From Strigomonas culicis (lineage: Eukaryota > Euglenozoa > Kinetoplastea > Trypanosomatida > Trypanosomatidae): a DNA stretch of 10,606 nucleotides. Position 1 is the first letter of the stretch. Every line of letters begins with the position of its first letter. Where the stretch lies: positions 1 through 10,606 of the forward strand of contig AUXH01000644.1 of the NCBI GenBank assembly GCA_000482145.1. The letters run 5' to 3'. The position numbers and the translations under genes were made by a program. Under the pieces are notes generated by a model, which worked only from the letters and a program-made list of their open reading frames with translations, was not told the DNA's origin and did no database searches. Shown piece after piece: positions 1-8,672 of this stretch.

Positions 1-785
1 TACTTGCAATTATCGGCACGCTTCTGTTTCGGTCTTTCGCTTTCATCATCTCTGTACAAGAGAAAATAAAAAGTGTTTCCCCACAATGAAATCGATATTA
101 GTATTCGATGATAAATAGAAGAACATGCGTAGTACCACTGTGTAGGAAGAATGCCCCCTTTCTCCCTTTAGATATATTGTGTATAGAAACAACATTCACT
201 ATCACTAATCACACTTATTTTTCTAGATCAAACAGACATGATAATCCAGTCGTCATAAAAACAAAAGGAAACTCAAACATACTTAGTTATTAGAAAAACA
301 AAATGTAGAAGTAATTGTAAATGAAACAATAAGAAAAAGATGACATTACTAGATGCTGCTTCAATGCCCGCAGTCAGCATCTTTTATACTTTTGAGGGTT
401 CAATATTTGATTGTTACGAACCTCATAGAAACGATTTATTGCAAAAAGGAAAACAATAATAATAATAACAAAAATACAGAAAAGAAATAAATGTCCTTCT
501 CATCCTTCAATGTATACAAATGAAGCTTGTATGATGTACAAGAAGCTTCCATGTACATGATACCTGATGATACGTGGATCTTTTAACTCTTATACTAATG
601 TCCTGAACAAACAAAGAAACATTTTAAAACAATTCAAGTATATAAAAAGACGATTATCTATTTAAACAAGAATACATGAACAAAGAGAATGTGTGTCTGT
701 GTTTGTATGTGAGAGAGGTAGAGAGAAGCAGCAAAACAATCGATCTGCTCTTTTCTTCTCTCCCACGTACACGGAGCGCAAGTAC
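1..785. other. AT-rich non-coding region downstream of gene 1
   Basis: This stretch is AT-rich and contains no open frame with the GC-rich third positions of the five genes. The frame 108-293 on the plus strand uses AT-rich codons and is probably chance. The region would hold the 3' UTR of gene 1 (minus strand) and the spacer to the next gene outside the window. It contains a perfect 8-bp stem-loop (351-382), an (AAT)n run near 455-469 and a small inverted repeat at 526-542 (CTTGTA, loop TGATG, TACAAG). I see no RNA gene. Confidence 0.6.
351..382. repeat. perfect 8-bp inverted repeat (stem-loop) followed by T-run
   Basis: AGATGCTG at 351-358 pairs perfectly with CAGCATCT at 375-382 across a 16-nt loop. 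On the plus strand the stem runs straight into CTTTTATACTTTT. A shorter alternative pairing (CTGC 356-359 with GCAG 370-373) lies inside. It resembles a terminator-like hairpin on the plus strand, but eukaryotic genes do not use such terminators in general, and the transcription inferred here is on the other strand. The role is unknown. Confidence 0.6.
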
Positions 786-1253
786 TCACAGCGGAAAGGG
801 TGTATTGACGACGTCCCGGTGGCGTTGCGATGGATAGCGGCAGTTACGCATGAGCTGTCCCGTTACCTCCGCGCTATCGGTGTCCACGCGGTCGCTCTCT
901 GCGTTAGAATCGGTGGGGTAGGCCGGCAGCATACACCCACAGCGGTCTGTGCAGCGGTGTAGCTGCGCCGTGGCGGACGGCACGATGGAGGGGCTCTGCG
1001 TCGATGACAGCGCACCAGTCTGCTCTTGCACCCGCTTGCTGAAGTCGGCAGGCTCGTCGTGGATGGCGCTGTAGTGCTGTTGGTTGATCACCGTGTAGCT
1101 CTCCAGCCCGCCGCAGGAAGAGGCGGAAGCCGCCCACAGCGGAGCGTCGATCGATGGGAGCCAGACCGCGGAGACGTCCTCGGGGCCGGCCGCGGCCGCC
1201 ATGTTCGGCGTTACCGCCTCCGGGAGGGAGAAGAAGGAAAGGGAATGATCCAT
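786..1253 (-). CDS. hypothetical protein, gene 1 of the tandem family (155 aa)
   Basis: Function is not recognised. The frame shows GC-rich third positions and fills a GC-rich island flanked by AT-rich DNA. The start is the ATG at 1253 (context GGCAATGG). It is the first ATG after a candidate splice acceptor at 1420-1421; the open frame reaches 1313 only through a non-ATG codon. The protein has no membrane span and no clear signal peptide. Residues 100-107 are Cys-rich (three Cys in RCTDRCGC). Residues 25-41 hold EDVS, then LPS, then LWA, which lines up with EDVS...LP.S...LWA in gene 5 (residues 103-128). The DNA also shares GAGGACGTCTC and GCTGTGGGCG at these points. It is the shortest member and lacks the SRW helix seen in genes 2 and 4, so it may be a truncated or strongly diverged copy. 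The reading frame is likely real; the family link is an inference. Confidence 0.68.
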   Translation of the reverse strand: MDHSLSFFSLPEAVTPNMAAAAGPEDVSAVWLPSIDAPLWAASASSCGGLESYTVINQQHYSAIHDEPADFSKRVQEQTGALSSTQSPSIVPSATAQLHRCTDRCGCMLPAYPTDSNAESDRVDTDSAEVTGQLMRNCRYPSQRHRDVVNTPFPL

Positions 1254-2465
1254 TGCCACCAGACACAGCAGAAGGGTATCTTGATTTGTATGAGGGGCGT
1301 AGTGAGCGTGCAATGGTCGCTTTCTTATAAAGTTTAGTTTATATATATATTTAGTTAATAGATCAATGGAAGTGTGAGCACAGGCACGGTGAGCTGGAGC
1401 GTGCTAGATAGGGCAATCGCTTTAGTAATTGTATAGTAAGAAGCAAAGAAAAGGTAGAAAAGAATATAAAGCAAATCGGAAGAAAAAGCAAAAATCTTTT
1501 GAGAAAAGAAAAAAGGAAGAAAAAAATTACAAAACAAATTACTTTTGACTACGAAGAACAAAGAAGCGAAGTATACGATGGAGAAGTGAAGGAAAAAGAG
1601 GAATGGTAATAAAACACAAAGAGTATACAATATACATACTAATAATTTACTTACTACATTGATGTCATTCTACACCTTTCGATACACCCATAAAGAAAAG
1701 AAAAAAACTGTCATTTTTGATCATCCTGTTCATTACCAACACTTCTCAAATTACACTTCAATATGGTGGAAAGCTCTTTACTCTTCATTGATAAATAAAG
1801 AGAGCTCCGATATAACGGCAATATATATGAATGAAAAACAAAAACTGTAAAAAGGCTAAAAATCTAAAGGAAGATAACCAAAAAAGAGAACTAATTTGAA
1901 CCCGAATATACATAAAAGGAAAAGAAAGAAACGCAGTATATAATGACAATACTAGTGAAGCAGAAGCAGATGTACAACACGTTTCCCTATTCTTCACATA
2001 GAACTACCACTACTACCGTCCCCATTTAGCATCAATAAAAAAAAAAGAACTTTAAAAAAAAAGAAGCTGCAAAAAAAGAAACAGAAAGGCCATGAAAAGG
2101 TTATAAAGCACTTATACGCCTTACACGTTTCCTGAAGGTACATGGGTCCACTGTCAAAAGTGTCACCTCTCTGTAACATATAACTATAAATACACGCATA
2201 CATTGTTTTAAGAAGCTAAAAAAAAAAATCGAGTATGGAAAGGATAATTGGTTAACATCTTGCGTTCACGATTAAGAAATAAAAAGAAAGTATCATGTTT
2301 TATTATTATTATTCTCAATGATTGTGTTCAACAGAGACCGATGATAAAGAGAGAACGGCACACAGACAAAAAATAAAAGAAATTAGACCTGGTCCTCGAA
2401 CTGCAGCTTTTGCGATAAGGCATAACTATAAGTGTGTTTATAGATCACACGCAAACGATTCTATT
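1254..2465. other. intergenic spacer between genes 2 and 1 (about 1.2 kb)
   Basis: This is AT-rich DNA with many purine runs on the plus strand, meaning C/T tracts on the coding (minus) strand. Examples are 1438-1464, 1493-1530 and 2038-2090. It should hold the 3' UTR of gene 2 and the 5' UTR and trans-splice acceptor of gene 1. There is a short TA run near 1339-1350 and a (TTA)n run near 2299-2313. Open frames inside it are AT-rich, low-complexity readings of purine tracts and do not look coding. I see no RNA gene. Confidence 0.6.
1420..1464 (-). promoter_or_regulatory. candidate trans-splice acceptor and polypyrimidine tract for gene 1
   Basis: On the minus strand a C/T-rich tract (about 1464-1438) is followed by the first AG at 1421-1420. 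This gives a 5' UTR of 166 nt with no ATG before the start at 1253. The match between acceptor and first ATG supports both calls. Other AGs and tracts further upstream are possible. Kinetoplastid mRNAs receive a spliced leader at such sites; here the site is inferred from sequence only. Confidence 0.45.
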
Positions 2466-3353
2466 TTAAGAAGCGGCGCATGGCCCGAGGGCTGTCCCCG
2501 CCGACTCCTCGCTGTGGTCTTCGTTCATCGCATTCAGACCACCGGGAGCACTCCCAACGCCGTCCTTGTGCGGCGACGGCTGCTCTCCCCCTCCGACGCA
2601 GGGAGCGTTTGTTTCACTCGCCACCGGCGTCTGATTGGAGCCCGTGCTGCCGCGCACGGTGGGCGACACGCCGCCGTCCTCCCCCGATCGCGTGAGTGCG
2701 CCCTCGCTCAGCACGAGAGGATTCTTGCAGTGCGCCTTCACATAGAAGCGGTGGTTGGTCTCGAAAAACTCGACGATGCTGCTGTTGAGGCTGTCACTGA
2801 AGGACCCGCTGCGCTCCTGCCGCAAACTGTTCGCGCGGGGCAGAGCAGTGGAGGTGGGGGGTAGCGGCTGAAAGCCGACCAGCTGCCGCGCGTCCAGCGC
2901 CGCCGGACGCGCGAGCCACCGGCTCACGTGCTGCGTGGTGGCGGAGTCCCCGGGCGTTTCGCTATACACCTGTGTCTGGCACAGATGGAGCGGCGGGGGA
3001 GCGGAGGCCGCGTCGTCCGCCTCCGTCAGCGGCGATAGGCGCACCGCCGGCGGCTCCCGTTGTATGCGCGGGGCAGCTGAGGGCTCTTGTGTGGTCTCTG
3101 CCGCGGCGACCGTCTGCGGGGGAAGAGAGGACGCAGCCACACCGGCGGGGAGCGGCCCGCCGCCTTCTGTGACAGGCGCCGCACCCTCACTTGAGGTGTT
3201 GGTCTGTGCCTCAACAGGAACCACTGTGCAGTCATCGTCGGGATCCCCTGGCTGCGCCTCAGCACTCGTCTTTTTCTTTGCTAAAACAGTCACAGTGCTG
3301 TTCTTCTGTCCGCCACAGAGGACGGAGGAGGTGAGAGAGCTACTGCCACCCAT
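2466..3353 (-). CDS. hypothetical Ser/Pro/Ala-rich protein, gene 2 of the tandem family (295 aa)
   Basis: Function is not recognised. The start is the first ATG (3353) after a candidate acceptor at 3420-3421; seven further in-frame codons upstream begin only with GTG. The frame ends with TAA exactly where the GC-rich island ends. Residues 1-130 are Ser/Thr/Pro/Ala/Gly-rich and acidic and look disordered. Residues 139-146 (TTQHVSRW) match SQAMSRW of gene 4 (residues 130-136). Residues 182-202 (SGSFSDSLNSSIVEFFETN) match residues 244-264 of gene 3. NQTPV at 240-244 and SEE at 281-283 recur in gene 3 at nearly identical spacing (NQT to SEE is 41 versus 42 residues). KAHC at 207-210 also occurs in the out-of-frame tail of gene 5. 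There is no signal peptide or membrane span. The gene is likely intact and is one of the two best representatives of the family. Confidence 0.78.
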   Translation of the reverse strand: MGGSSSLTSSVLCGGQKNSTVTVLAKKKTSAEAQPGDPDDDCTVVPVEAQTNTSSEGAAPVTEGGGPLPAGVAASSLPPQTVAAAETTQEPSAAPRIQREPPAVRLSPLTEADDAASAPPPLHLCQTQVYSETPGDSATTQHVSRWLARPAALDARQLVGFQPLPPTSTALPRANSLRQERSGSFSDSLNSSIVEFFETNHRFYVKAHCKNPLVLSEGALTRSGEDGGVSPTVRGSTGSNQTPVASETNAPCVGGGEQPSPHKDGVGSAPGGLNAMNEDHSEESAGTALGPCAAS

Positions 3354-4651
3354 CCCACTCGGAACAGCAGACACGCGCGATTGACAAGAAAAAAGTGCGA
3401 AGTAAACCCGATAAGGACCCTTAATGAGGCAGAAAAAAAAAGTCGAACAGGAAAGAGACAGGGTTCTCTTAAAAGGAAGAAAAGACTAGGGTATGGATCT
3501 AATGGAATAACTGCAAAGAATAATTTGGTTGTTGTTTACCTCTATAACACTAGAGTTGCAACAACAAGACACTGTACCAAGGAAAAGGTAGAGGAGGGAA
3601 GAGTAAAGTAGGAGTTATGAAGGCAATGTCATGTCCGCGAAGAATATGTACATATCGTGAAGTGGACTATTTACGTTTACATTTGTATCCGTAGTGCGAA
3701 TTGTTTCGATTAACATGCAGAATTAGAATTACAGAGAGAGAAAAAAAAACGAGTATCAACAACAAACAAAAAGTATTATTTACCTACAGAGAGAAATATA
3801 TATTTAACGCTCTGCATTAGGCGATGCCTAGGCCGGAGGTCTGCTATATGTACAGTACCACGCCACGTATTCATACAAAGAAAGAATAAGAAGGACTTTA
3901 TGACACACTATTACTTATCATTGAAAGAAAAAGAATTACAGAAAACTGAAGAAATAGTTTTTCTTTTAAATCTTAACAGAACTTGGTTTTCTAATCTTTC
4001 GCAACATCTGTCTTCATCATGTACACGTCTTGTGTTGATTTTTACTTTTTTTTTCCATACACACAGACAGTTAAGTTCTTCTGAAGAAAGGTGAAAACAC
4101 CTGCGAGGAACAGAAAAGCAAGAACACTATTAGAACGCATTATTAAACAAAAACCAAATTAAAGTATCAAAACGGATGCATTAAAATGCCGAAGAGAAAG
4201 AAGGGAAAATGAAAAGAGAAGATATTGCAAATGAAAATTCAAACAGAAAAATGAGAGTCCTGTTCCGGTAAATACATGTAAATGAGATACAAAAAAAGGG
4301 GGATGAGAAGAAAACAAACATGTATAGTGTGCTTCTGATGTACTTTCAACTGATAAGAAATAAAAAACAAAGCGCAAAGGAAGAACGAAGAAATCATTTT
4401 GAATCAGGAAAGGAAGGAAGACACACGAGAACAAGTAAAAAAAAAGAAAAAGACGGAAATAAAAAAAAAAAACAGTAATAATAAACTGTGGCGCTCTTTA
4501 TTTACGACAATGGTCTGGAGCGCCAACCGAAAACGAATAAAGTAGAGAATGGAATTCCCCTACCTGTGGTATCCGATATACACAGAACAATCAAACTTTA
4601 TTCAATCAAAACTAAGTATGTACACTATATATGTACGTTCAATTATGCCAA
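3354..4651. other. intergenic spacer between genes 3 and 2 (about 1.3 kb)
   Basis: This is AT-rich DNA with repeated purine runs on the plus strand, giving candidate acceptor tracts for gene 2. A small GC-rich patch at about 3808-3845 contains the palindrome GCCTAGGC. Near 4041-4072 the plus strand instead carries a T-rich tract followed by ACAGACAGTT, a motif seen again at 8859-8868. Frames within this stretch are AT-rich and not coding-like. I see no tRNA or other RNA gene. Confidence 0.6.
3420..3442 (-). promoter_or_regulatory. candidate trans-splice acceptor and polypyrimidine tract for gene 2
   Basis: On the minus strand a T-rich run ending in CTGCC (about 3441-3427) is followed by AG at 3421-3420. 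The predicted 5' UTR is 66 nt, and its first ATG is the gene 2 start at 3353. A later AG just upstream of the ATG would leave only a 4-nt leader and is less likely. Confidence 0.45.
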
Positions 4652-5737
4652 TTAGATGTAAATGATTCCTGTAAAGGAAACGGTGCGTTTTCTGGTGCCG
4701 CGGCCGGTCGGCTCCTCGCTGTTGTTTTGGTTGGCACTGCCCCCCATCTCCGCGCTGTTCATCAGAGGCGCGCTGCCACGAGGGGACGACTCCGCCCAGG
4801 CGGCGACGTAGCCAGCGTTCACCATACTGCCTACTGGCGTCTGGTTGTGGCTCCTGCTGCCGTACAGTATGGACTGCAGCGGCACATACCCGTCGCCTTC
4901 CATCGCCCCAGTCTCCGTCTGTTTGGGGCGTGGGCTACCAGAACTGTTATAGCTGCTCTCAAAAATATCGACGTGGTGACGTTGGAAGCTGTGTTCGACG
5001 GACCCACTGGCGTTATGGCGACTGAGGCTACCACTCGAGAGACCGCCGCCGCCGCTCTTAGCGCCAAACAACAAGGGAGGGAAGGGTGACAGTGTTTGTA
5101 CGCCTGGCGTCGGCACAGACCCCCGTCGCCTAACGCTCTCCGCCGGAAGCAGCCGGGCGCGGCTCCGCTCCTCACATTCCGCGCGGCGCCGCACCTCATC
5201 CGCGAGCGGCACGACCGGCCGCAGGAAGCGGTGGAAGGAGCGGCCCGCGTGCGGTGCGGTGCTGACCGAGGGGCTGTCATCCGCGTCCGACCCGCTCTCG
5301 TACAACATGCCATCCCTATAGTCATACATGGTGGTCGGTGCGTCGGCGATGGCCGGCGAGGGCGGCGGCAGCGGGGCGGTGTGCGCGCGCTCCTCCGCCT
5401 CCATCTCCGCCCGCTTCTGTGCGCAGAAGCGGGCGACGCGCTCCATCGTCTGCGCCACGGCGGTCAGCTCCGGCGCCACCCCGCGCGGCGAGGGTGCGGG
5501 ATCGGAGGTGTCACGACCCGCGGGAGGCTGCACCGCCGCCGCGTGCGTCGGATGTTGTCGTATGTGCCCTGCGCCGCGTCCATGGGACGGCGCGGAGGCT
5601 GCCTCCGACGCCACGGCCGTCCCCCCTCCGTGCGGCCGGTGAGGGGGAATGGGTCGCTGAGGGTGAGACGGCCGCGCGCCGGCGTCCTGCTGGTCTTCCG
5701 AGGCGGTGGGGGCAGGGGTGAAGTCTCCGCTGCGCAT
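4652..5737 (-). CDS. hypothetical Pro/Ser/Arg-rich protein, gene 3 of the tandem family (361 aa)
   Basis: This is the longest and best supported gene, with strongly GC-biased third positions. Function is not recognised. The start is the first ATG (5737) after a very good acceptor at 5774-5775. The open frame continues upstream, but only by reading the pyrimidine tract and with no ATG. Residues 1-85 are Pro/His/Gly-rich and disordered. Residues 89-118 form a likely amphipathic helix; ELTAVAQTMERVARF (90-104) aligns without gaps to ELSQAMSRWQKAAQY of gene 4. Residues 137-154 are acidic. Residues 170-204 form a second Arg/Glu-rich helix, followed by RRRGS. Residues 244-264 (SGSVEHSFQRHHVDIFESS), NQTPV (298-302) and SEE (340-342) match gene 2 in order and spacing. 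KRTVSF at 350-355 fits the RVxF pattern for docking to protein phosphatase 1. No signal peptide or membrane span is seen. Confidence 0.82.
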   Translation of the reverse strand: MRSGDFTPAPTASEDQQDAGARPSHPQRPIPPHRPHGGGTAVASEAASAPSHGRGAGHIRQHPTHAAAVQPPAGRDTSDPAPSPRGVAPELTAVAQTMERVARFCAQKRAEMEAEERAHTAPLPPPSPAIADAPTTMYDYRDGMLYESGSDADDSPSVSTAPHAGRSFHRFLRPVVPLADEVRRRAECEERSRARLLPAESVRRRGSVPTPGVQTLSPFPPLLFGAKSGGGGLSSGSLSRHNASGSVEHSFQRHHVDIFESSYNSSGSPRPKQTETGAMEGDGYVPLQSILYGSRSHNQTPVGSMVNAGYVAAWAESSPRGSAPLMNSAEMGGSANQNNSEEPTGRGTRKRTVSFTGIIYI

Positions 5738-7206
5738 AAATACAGAAGCAGCAGCAGGGGGGGGATGATCAAACTGAAAAAAGGGGGAATGGTAAACGAC
5801 CACACCGAATTAACAAAGAAAAAAATGTTGATAAGTAAGAAAAAAAAAGGAGAGTGAGTGAACCAATGCTGTGTAAAAGAATGAATAAAGTGGGGTTCTT
5901 TTGCTCTTTTTTGCGAGTGGAAAAAAGATTTTCAAAGAACAAAAATGAATTACGAGAAATCACCAGAAAAAAAGGGGAGTCCGGAAAAGAAGTATATAGA
6001 AAAGAGCTATATATATGTGTGTATAATAACAACAAAAAAAAATGTTCAATCTAAAAAAAAAAGATTTTTACCTTTATTTGTTTCAGAATAAACACAAGAA
6101 GAGAAAGAAAAAGGGAGAGGAAAAGTATGAAATTGGAAAACAACAAAAAAGAAACCGATTGGAAGCCATGTACCGCACTTTTTGCACATCCACTTGTTTC
6201 CTCCTGAGTTGTAATGAACGCATTTCATTGCTCAGAAAGCAAACAGATACAACAGGTGTAAACCAAAAAGATGAAAAAGTACCATTATTTCTGTTCTCAT
6301 CACTATCAAAGCGATTGAAAAGAGGAAGTATAATAAGAAACTATATAATAAAAAAATGAATTGAAACGGAAAAGAAACCTGCAAAAAAAAAGAAAAAAAA
6401 ACAATCGGAAAGGAGAGTAACACAAACAAGTATGAAAGTAAAAGAAAATGACAGAAAAAACGGGATGAAACAAGTGTACATCTTGTACAAAAAGGTCTTT
6501 ATATGAGGTTCTATCGCGTTCAAAAAAAAAAAGGTAAACAAGAGATGAAAAAAGTAAAACAACACGTACAAACTAAGAAAAAAAAAACACTCAGACGTAA
6601 TAATTGAAAAGGTTTTCTGTTAACATCAGGAATACACGACACAATAATAATAATTCTCTTCACATCCAAACTGTTTTTCATCTTGATTACATTATTATTT
6701 CAAATGCAAAAGAAACACTCTACAAACTATCCTTATCAGAAAATATAAAAATAGCTGATGATAAGACATTTCCAGAAGCCTTTAAACTGAAAAAAAAAAA
6801 AGAAAGGAAAGGATCGATGCTAAATACCAAAAAATTGGCACTGATCTCACTTACAGGGAAGGAAGGAAAGCGGGAAAACAATAAAACAATAAGTGTTCGT
6901 TCTTAACTGAGCAAAGGCAAGAAATATTGGACGGCTAAACGAACAAAAACAAAACATATATATATGGAATATAAAAAAGCGCTCAAAAAGAAAGAAATGC
7001 ATAAAAGGAAATAAAAACAAATAGAGAATGTACTTTGCGTTAACCATGACACTGAAAACAAAGCAATGCAGGTTGTGTTATCGAAGAAACAGTAAACGTA
7101 CGGCGTTTTTCCGTGTATCTTTACAACACAGCCACATGTTTTCGATAGATCTTTTTAAAACCAAATACATGTTCATAGCAAGTGCAACCTTGGAGAGAAC
7201 TCGGTG
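5738..7206. other. intergenic spacer between genes 4 and 3 (about 1.5 kb)
   Basis: This is the longest gap and is strongly AT-rich, with many purine runs on the plus strand (for example 6047-6065, 6099-6125, 6381-6402 and 6789-6812) and a short TA run at about 6956-6965. A plus-strand frame at 6604-6906 (100 codons) has AT-rich third positions and Lys/Asn-rich content unlike the genes, and begins with a non-ATG codon. I see no RNA gene. It should hold the 3' UTR of gene 4 and the 5' leader of gene 3. Confidence 0.6.
5774..5790 (-). promoter_or_regulatory. candidate trans-splice acceptor and polypyrimidine tract for gene 3
   Basis: On the minus strand, CATTCCCCCTTTTTTCAG ends at 5774. It is a textbook pyrimidine tract plus CAG. 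The resulting 5' UTR is 36 nt, and its first ATG is the gene 3 start at 5737. This is among the clearest acceptors in the window. Confidence 0.6.
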
Positions 7207-7374
7207 TTACTTGTGACTACTAACACTGAGGCACAGTTGTTCATCACTGTTTATCCTGCGAGGTACGTCACAGTGGATGTGCTCTGCGCTATCCTGAGGG
7301 CGCGCAGGCTGCCCTTTATACCCATGTTGCAGGCAGTGCAGGGTGCAGGCCCCTTTCCGCCTTGTGCCGCTCAT
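7207..7374 (-). other. out-of-frame coding-like continuation of gene 4 (55 codons)
   Basis: The GC-rich island of gene 4 extends past its stop (7316-7318). In another minus-strand frame an ATG at 7374 opens 55 codons to a TAA at 7207-7209, with about 60 percent GC at third positions. ACTLHCLQ in this frame can be lined up with the HC-containing tails of gene 5 (CLFKAHCDLLQ) and gene 2 (FYVKAHCKNPL), although gaps are needed. It may be the original C-terminus of gene 4 separated by a frameshift, a base-calling error, or a chance open stretch overlapping gene 4. Confidence 0.35.
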
Positions 7375-7810
7375 GGCTGACCACGTATTGCGCGGCTTTC
7401 TGCCACCGCGACATCGCCTGCGACAGCTCCACCCACGGCAGCTCGGACGTGAAGTCCGAGAGGGGCGTCAGCGTTTCCAGACAATCGGTTTCTGGGGAAA
7501 AGGGCTCCCGCGGCTCGGCGGCGGTGGGCACGTCCGTGTGGCTGCCCTCGCGGCTGCGCTCCTCCACACGGCAGGGGTGCACCACCGCGGGCAGTGGCAC
7601 CACCGCGGCGGGCCGCGCCGCCGCACTTGTACTGTCCCTTCGCGGGCGCCGCGGGAGCGTGCCGCGCCACCGAGAGGGCGGCCGCGCCTGCTTCATGGAC
7701 AGATCGGCCCCCAGGATGTGCCGCAGGCCGCTGTGTCGCTTGGTCGGAGAGCTCCCACCTGTCGCAGCGAGATGGGGCAGCGCTGTTAAGACGGACGCCT
7801 TGTCGTTCAT
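7316..7810 (-). CDS. hypothetical protein, gene 4 of the tandem family (164 aa, possibly frameshifted)
   Basis: Function is not recognised. ATG 7810 is the first ATG after either of two candidate acceptors (7957-7958 and 7817-7818). Codons have GC-rich third positions. Residues 20-60 are basic and include two Arg-rich patches. Residues 60-110 are Ala/Pro/Glu-rich and probably disordered. Residues 115-150 hold the clearest form of the family helix: PLSDFTSELPW (116-126) followed by VELSQAMSRWQKAAQYVV (127-144). It aligns to gene 5 residues 119-141, gene 3 residues 90-104 and gene 2 residues 139-146. The protein ends 20 residues after this helix, whereas genes 2 and 3 continue for 150-260 residues, so a C-terminal loss is plausible; see the out-of-frame tail at 7207-7374. 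No membrane span or signal peptide is seen. It could be an intact short member or a decaying copy. Confidence 0.68.
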   Translation of the reverse strand: MNDKASVLTALPHLAATGGSSPTKRHSGLRHILGADLSMKQARPPSRWRGTLPRRPRRDSTSAAARPAAVVPLPAVVHPCRVEERSREGSHTDVPTAAEPREPFSPETDCLETLTPLSDFTSELPWVELSQAMSRWQKAAQYVVSHERHKAERGLHPALPATWV

Positions 7811-7956
7811 AGGCAGCTGAGGGTGCGTGGAGAGGGAAGAAACGCAAACGTGAAAAGATGCTGTTTGTCGTGTAAGTGATAGGGCCTGTGAGTCTCTGAA
7901 TCCTTCACTGAACAACGTGTTGAGATCACAGAGAGAACAGGAAAATAGACTAAATA

Positions 7957-7992
7957 CTTGCAAAAAAGAAAAAGAAAGAAAGAGAAAAGAGA
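7957..7992 (-). promoter_or_regulatory. candidate trans-splice acceptor and long polypyrimidine tract for gene 4
   Basis: Minus-strand positions 7992-7962 are 31 consecutive pyrimidines, followed by GCAAG with the AG at 7958-7957. The 5' UTR would be 146 nt with no ATG before 7810. A second acceptor (C/T-rich tract 7850-7821, CAG ending at 7817) would leave only 6 nt. Both give the same start codon. Confidence 0.55.
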
Positions 7993-8020
7993 TTGCTAGA
8001 TAATAAAACCAAAAGAAACG

Positions 8021-8035
8021 ATATATATATATATA
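8021..8035. repeat. short (AT)n run
   Basis: Seven AT units are followed directly by AATTAA. This is a simple-sequence run in the spacer upstream of gene 4, with no function visible. Confidence 0.8.
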
Positions 8036-8352
8036 ATTAAAGAGATGATCAAAAAAGGGACGATACGGGAGTAGAAAAAACTGTAAGATAGTAATTACTT
8101 TACCTTGATATTAATAGAACTAGAGAAAAGGTCAAAGAGAAGAAAAGAAACCGGGAAGAAAAGATCTTACGAACACATCCACACCAGTCATTGCGGTTCA
8201 AGGCAGTCTCAGGAGAACTGTTACTCTGAATCAAAGGAAAGGAGCGTTCGTTAGCACTCTAATATAATTCTTGCATAACTCGAAGGATAAAAAGTGAAAA
8301 CGAGAAAAGACCATTAATCTCTTCATATTTACATGGAGTAAACAAGAAGAGA

Positions 8353-8390
8353 ATACAACGGTTTCGTTTTTGCTTTACTTTCCGTTGTAT
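8353..8390. repeat. 9-bp perfect inverted repeat whose loop carries a repeated 16-mer
   Basis: ATACAACGG (8353-8361) and CCGTTGTAT (8382-8390) are perfect reverse complements. The 20-nt loop contains CGTTTTTGCTTTACTT (8365-8380), which occurs again unchanged at 8673-8688. This could be an RNA structural element in the 5' leader or intergenic RNA, or the trace of a small repeat. No known element is recognised. Confidence 0.6.
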
Positions 8391-8460
8391 GGATTTGGAT
8401 TTTAGTATTATTTTCGTGAGTACATGATTCAATGGAACTCCGCATAGGAGTAATGATGTA

Positions 8461-8474
8461 CACACACACACACA
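8461..8474. repeat. (CA)7 microsatellite
   Basis: Seven CA units are followed by TGTATATATA. It is simple sequence only. Confidence 0.8.
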
Positions 8475-8672
8475 TGTATATATAACACAAAAAAAAATAT
8501 TAACACACAAAAATAAACAGTGCGAAACTCGAGAGTGCAAGAAAATGCATATATACATTTAAAAATAAATTTGTTAAAGAAAGAAACATGAATGGAAGTG
8601 ACGAATGGAAAGGAAAACATGTACATACAAAAGCAAAGAAAAAAGGGGGAATGCCAAATATAATAAAATATA

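Noticed and set aside
397..407. GGTTCAATATT as a tRNA T-loop
   Set aside because: There are no matching acceptor, D or anticodon stems around it on either strand.
662..862. alternative minus-strand frame continuing past the gene 1 stop
   Set aside because: It has no ATG, quickly enters CT-rich simple sequence, and GC content falls within about 30 bp of the gene 1 stop. Unlike genes 4 and 5, there is no solid sign of a lost tail.
2322..2864. 180-codon plus-strand frame overlapping the 3' half of gene 2
   Set aside because: It starts at a non-ATG codon in AT-rich spacer and then reads the antisense of gene 2. It has no family similarity and no consistent codon bias.
3808..3845. GC-rich patch with a GCCTAGGC palindrome as a possible small RNA
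   Set aside because: It is too short, has no convincing fold or conserved boxes, and matches no RNA class I can recognise.
5096..5857. 253-codon plus-strand open frame antisense to gene 3
   Set aside because: It lies on the opposite strand of a frame with much better codon bias and shared family motifs. Its Arg/Ala/Gly-rich content is typical of an antisense shadow in GC-rich DNA, and it runs into poly-A at the end.
6604..6906. 100-codon plus-strand frame in the long spacer
   Set aside because: It has a non-ATG start and AT-rich Lys/Asn codons, and includes a poly-A run read as lysines. The composition is unlike every gene here.
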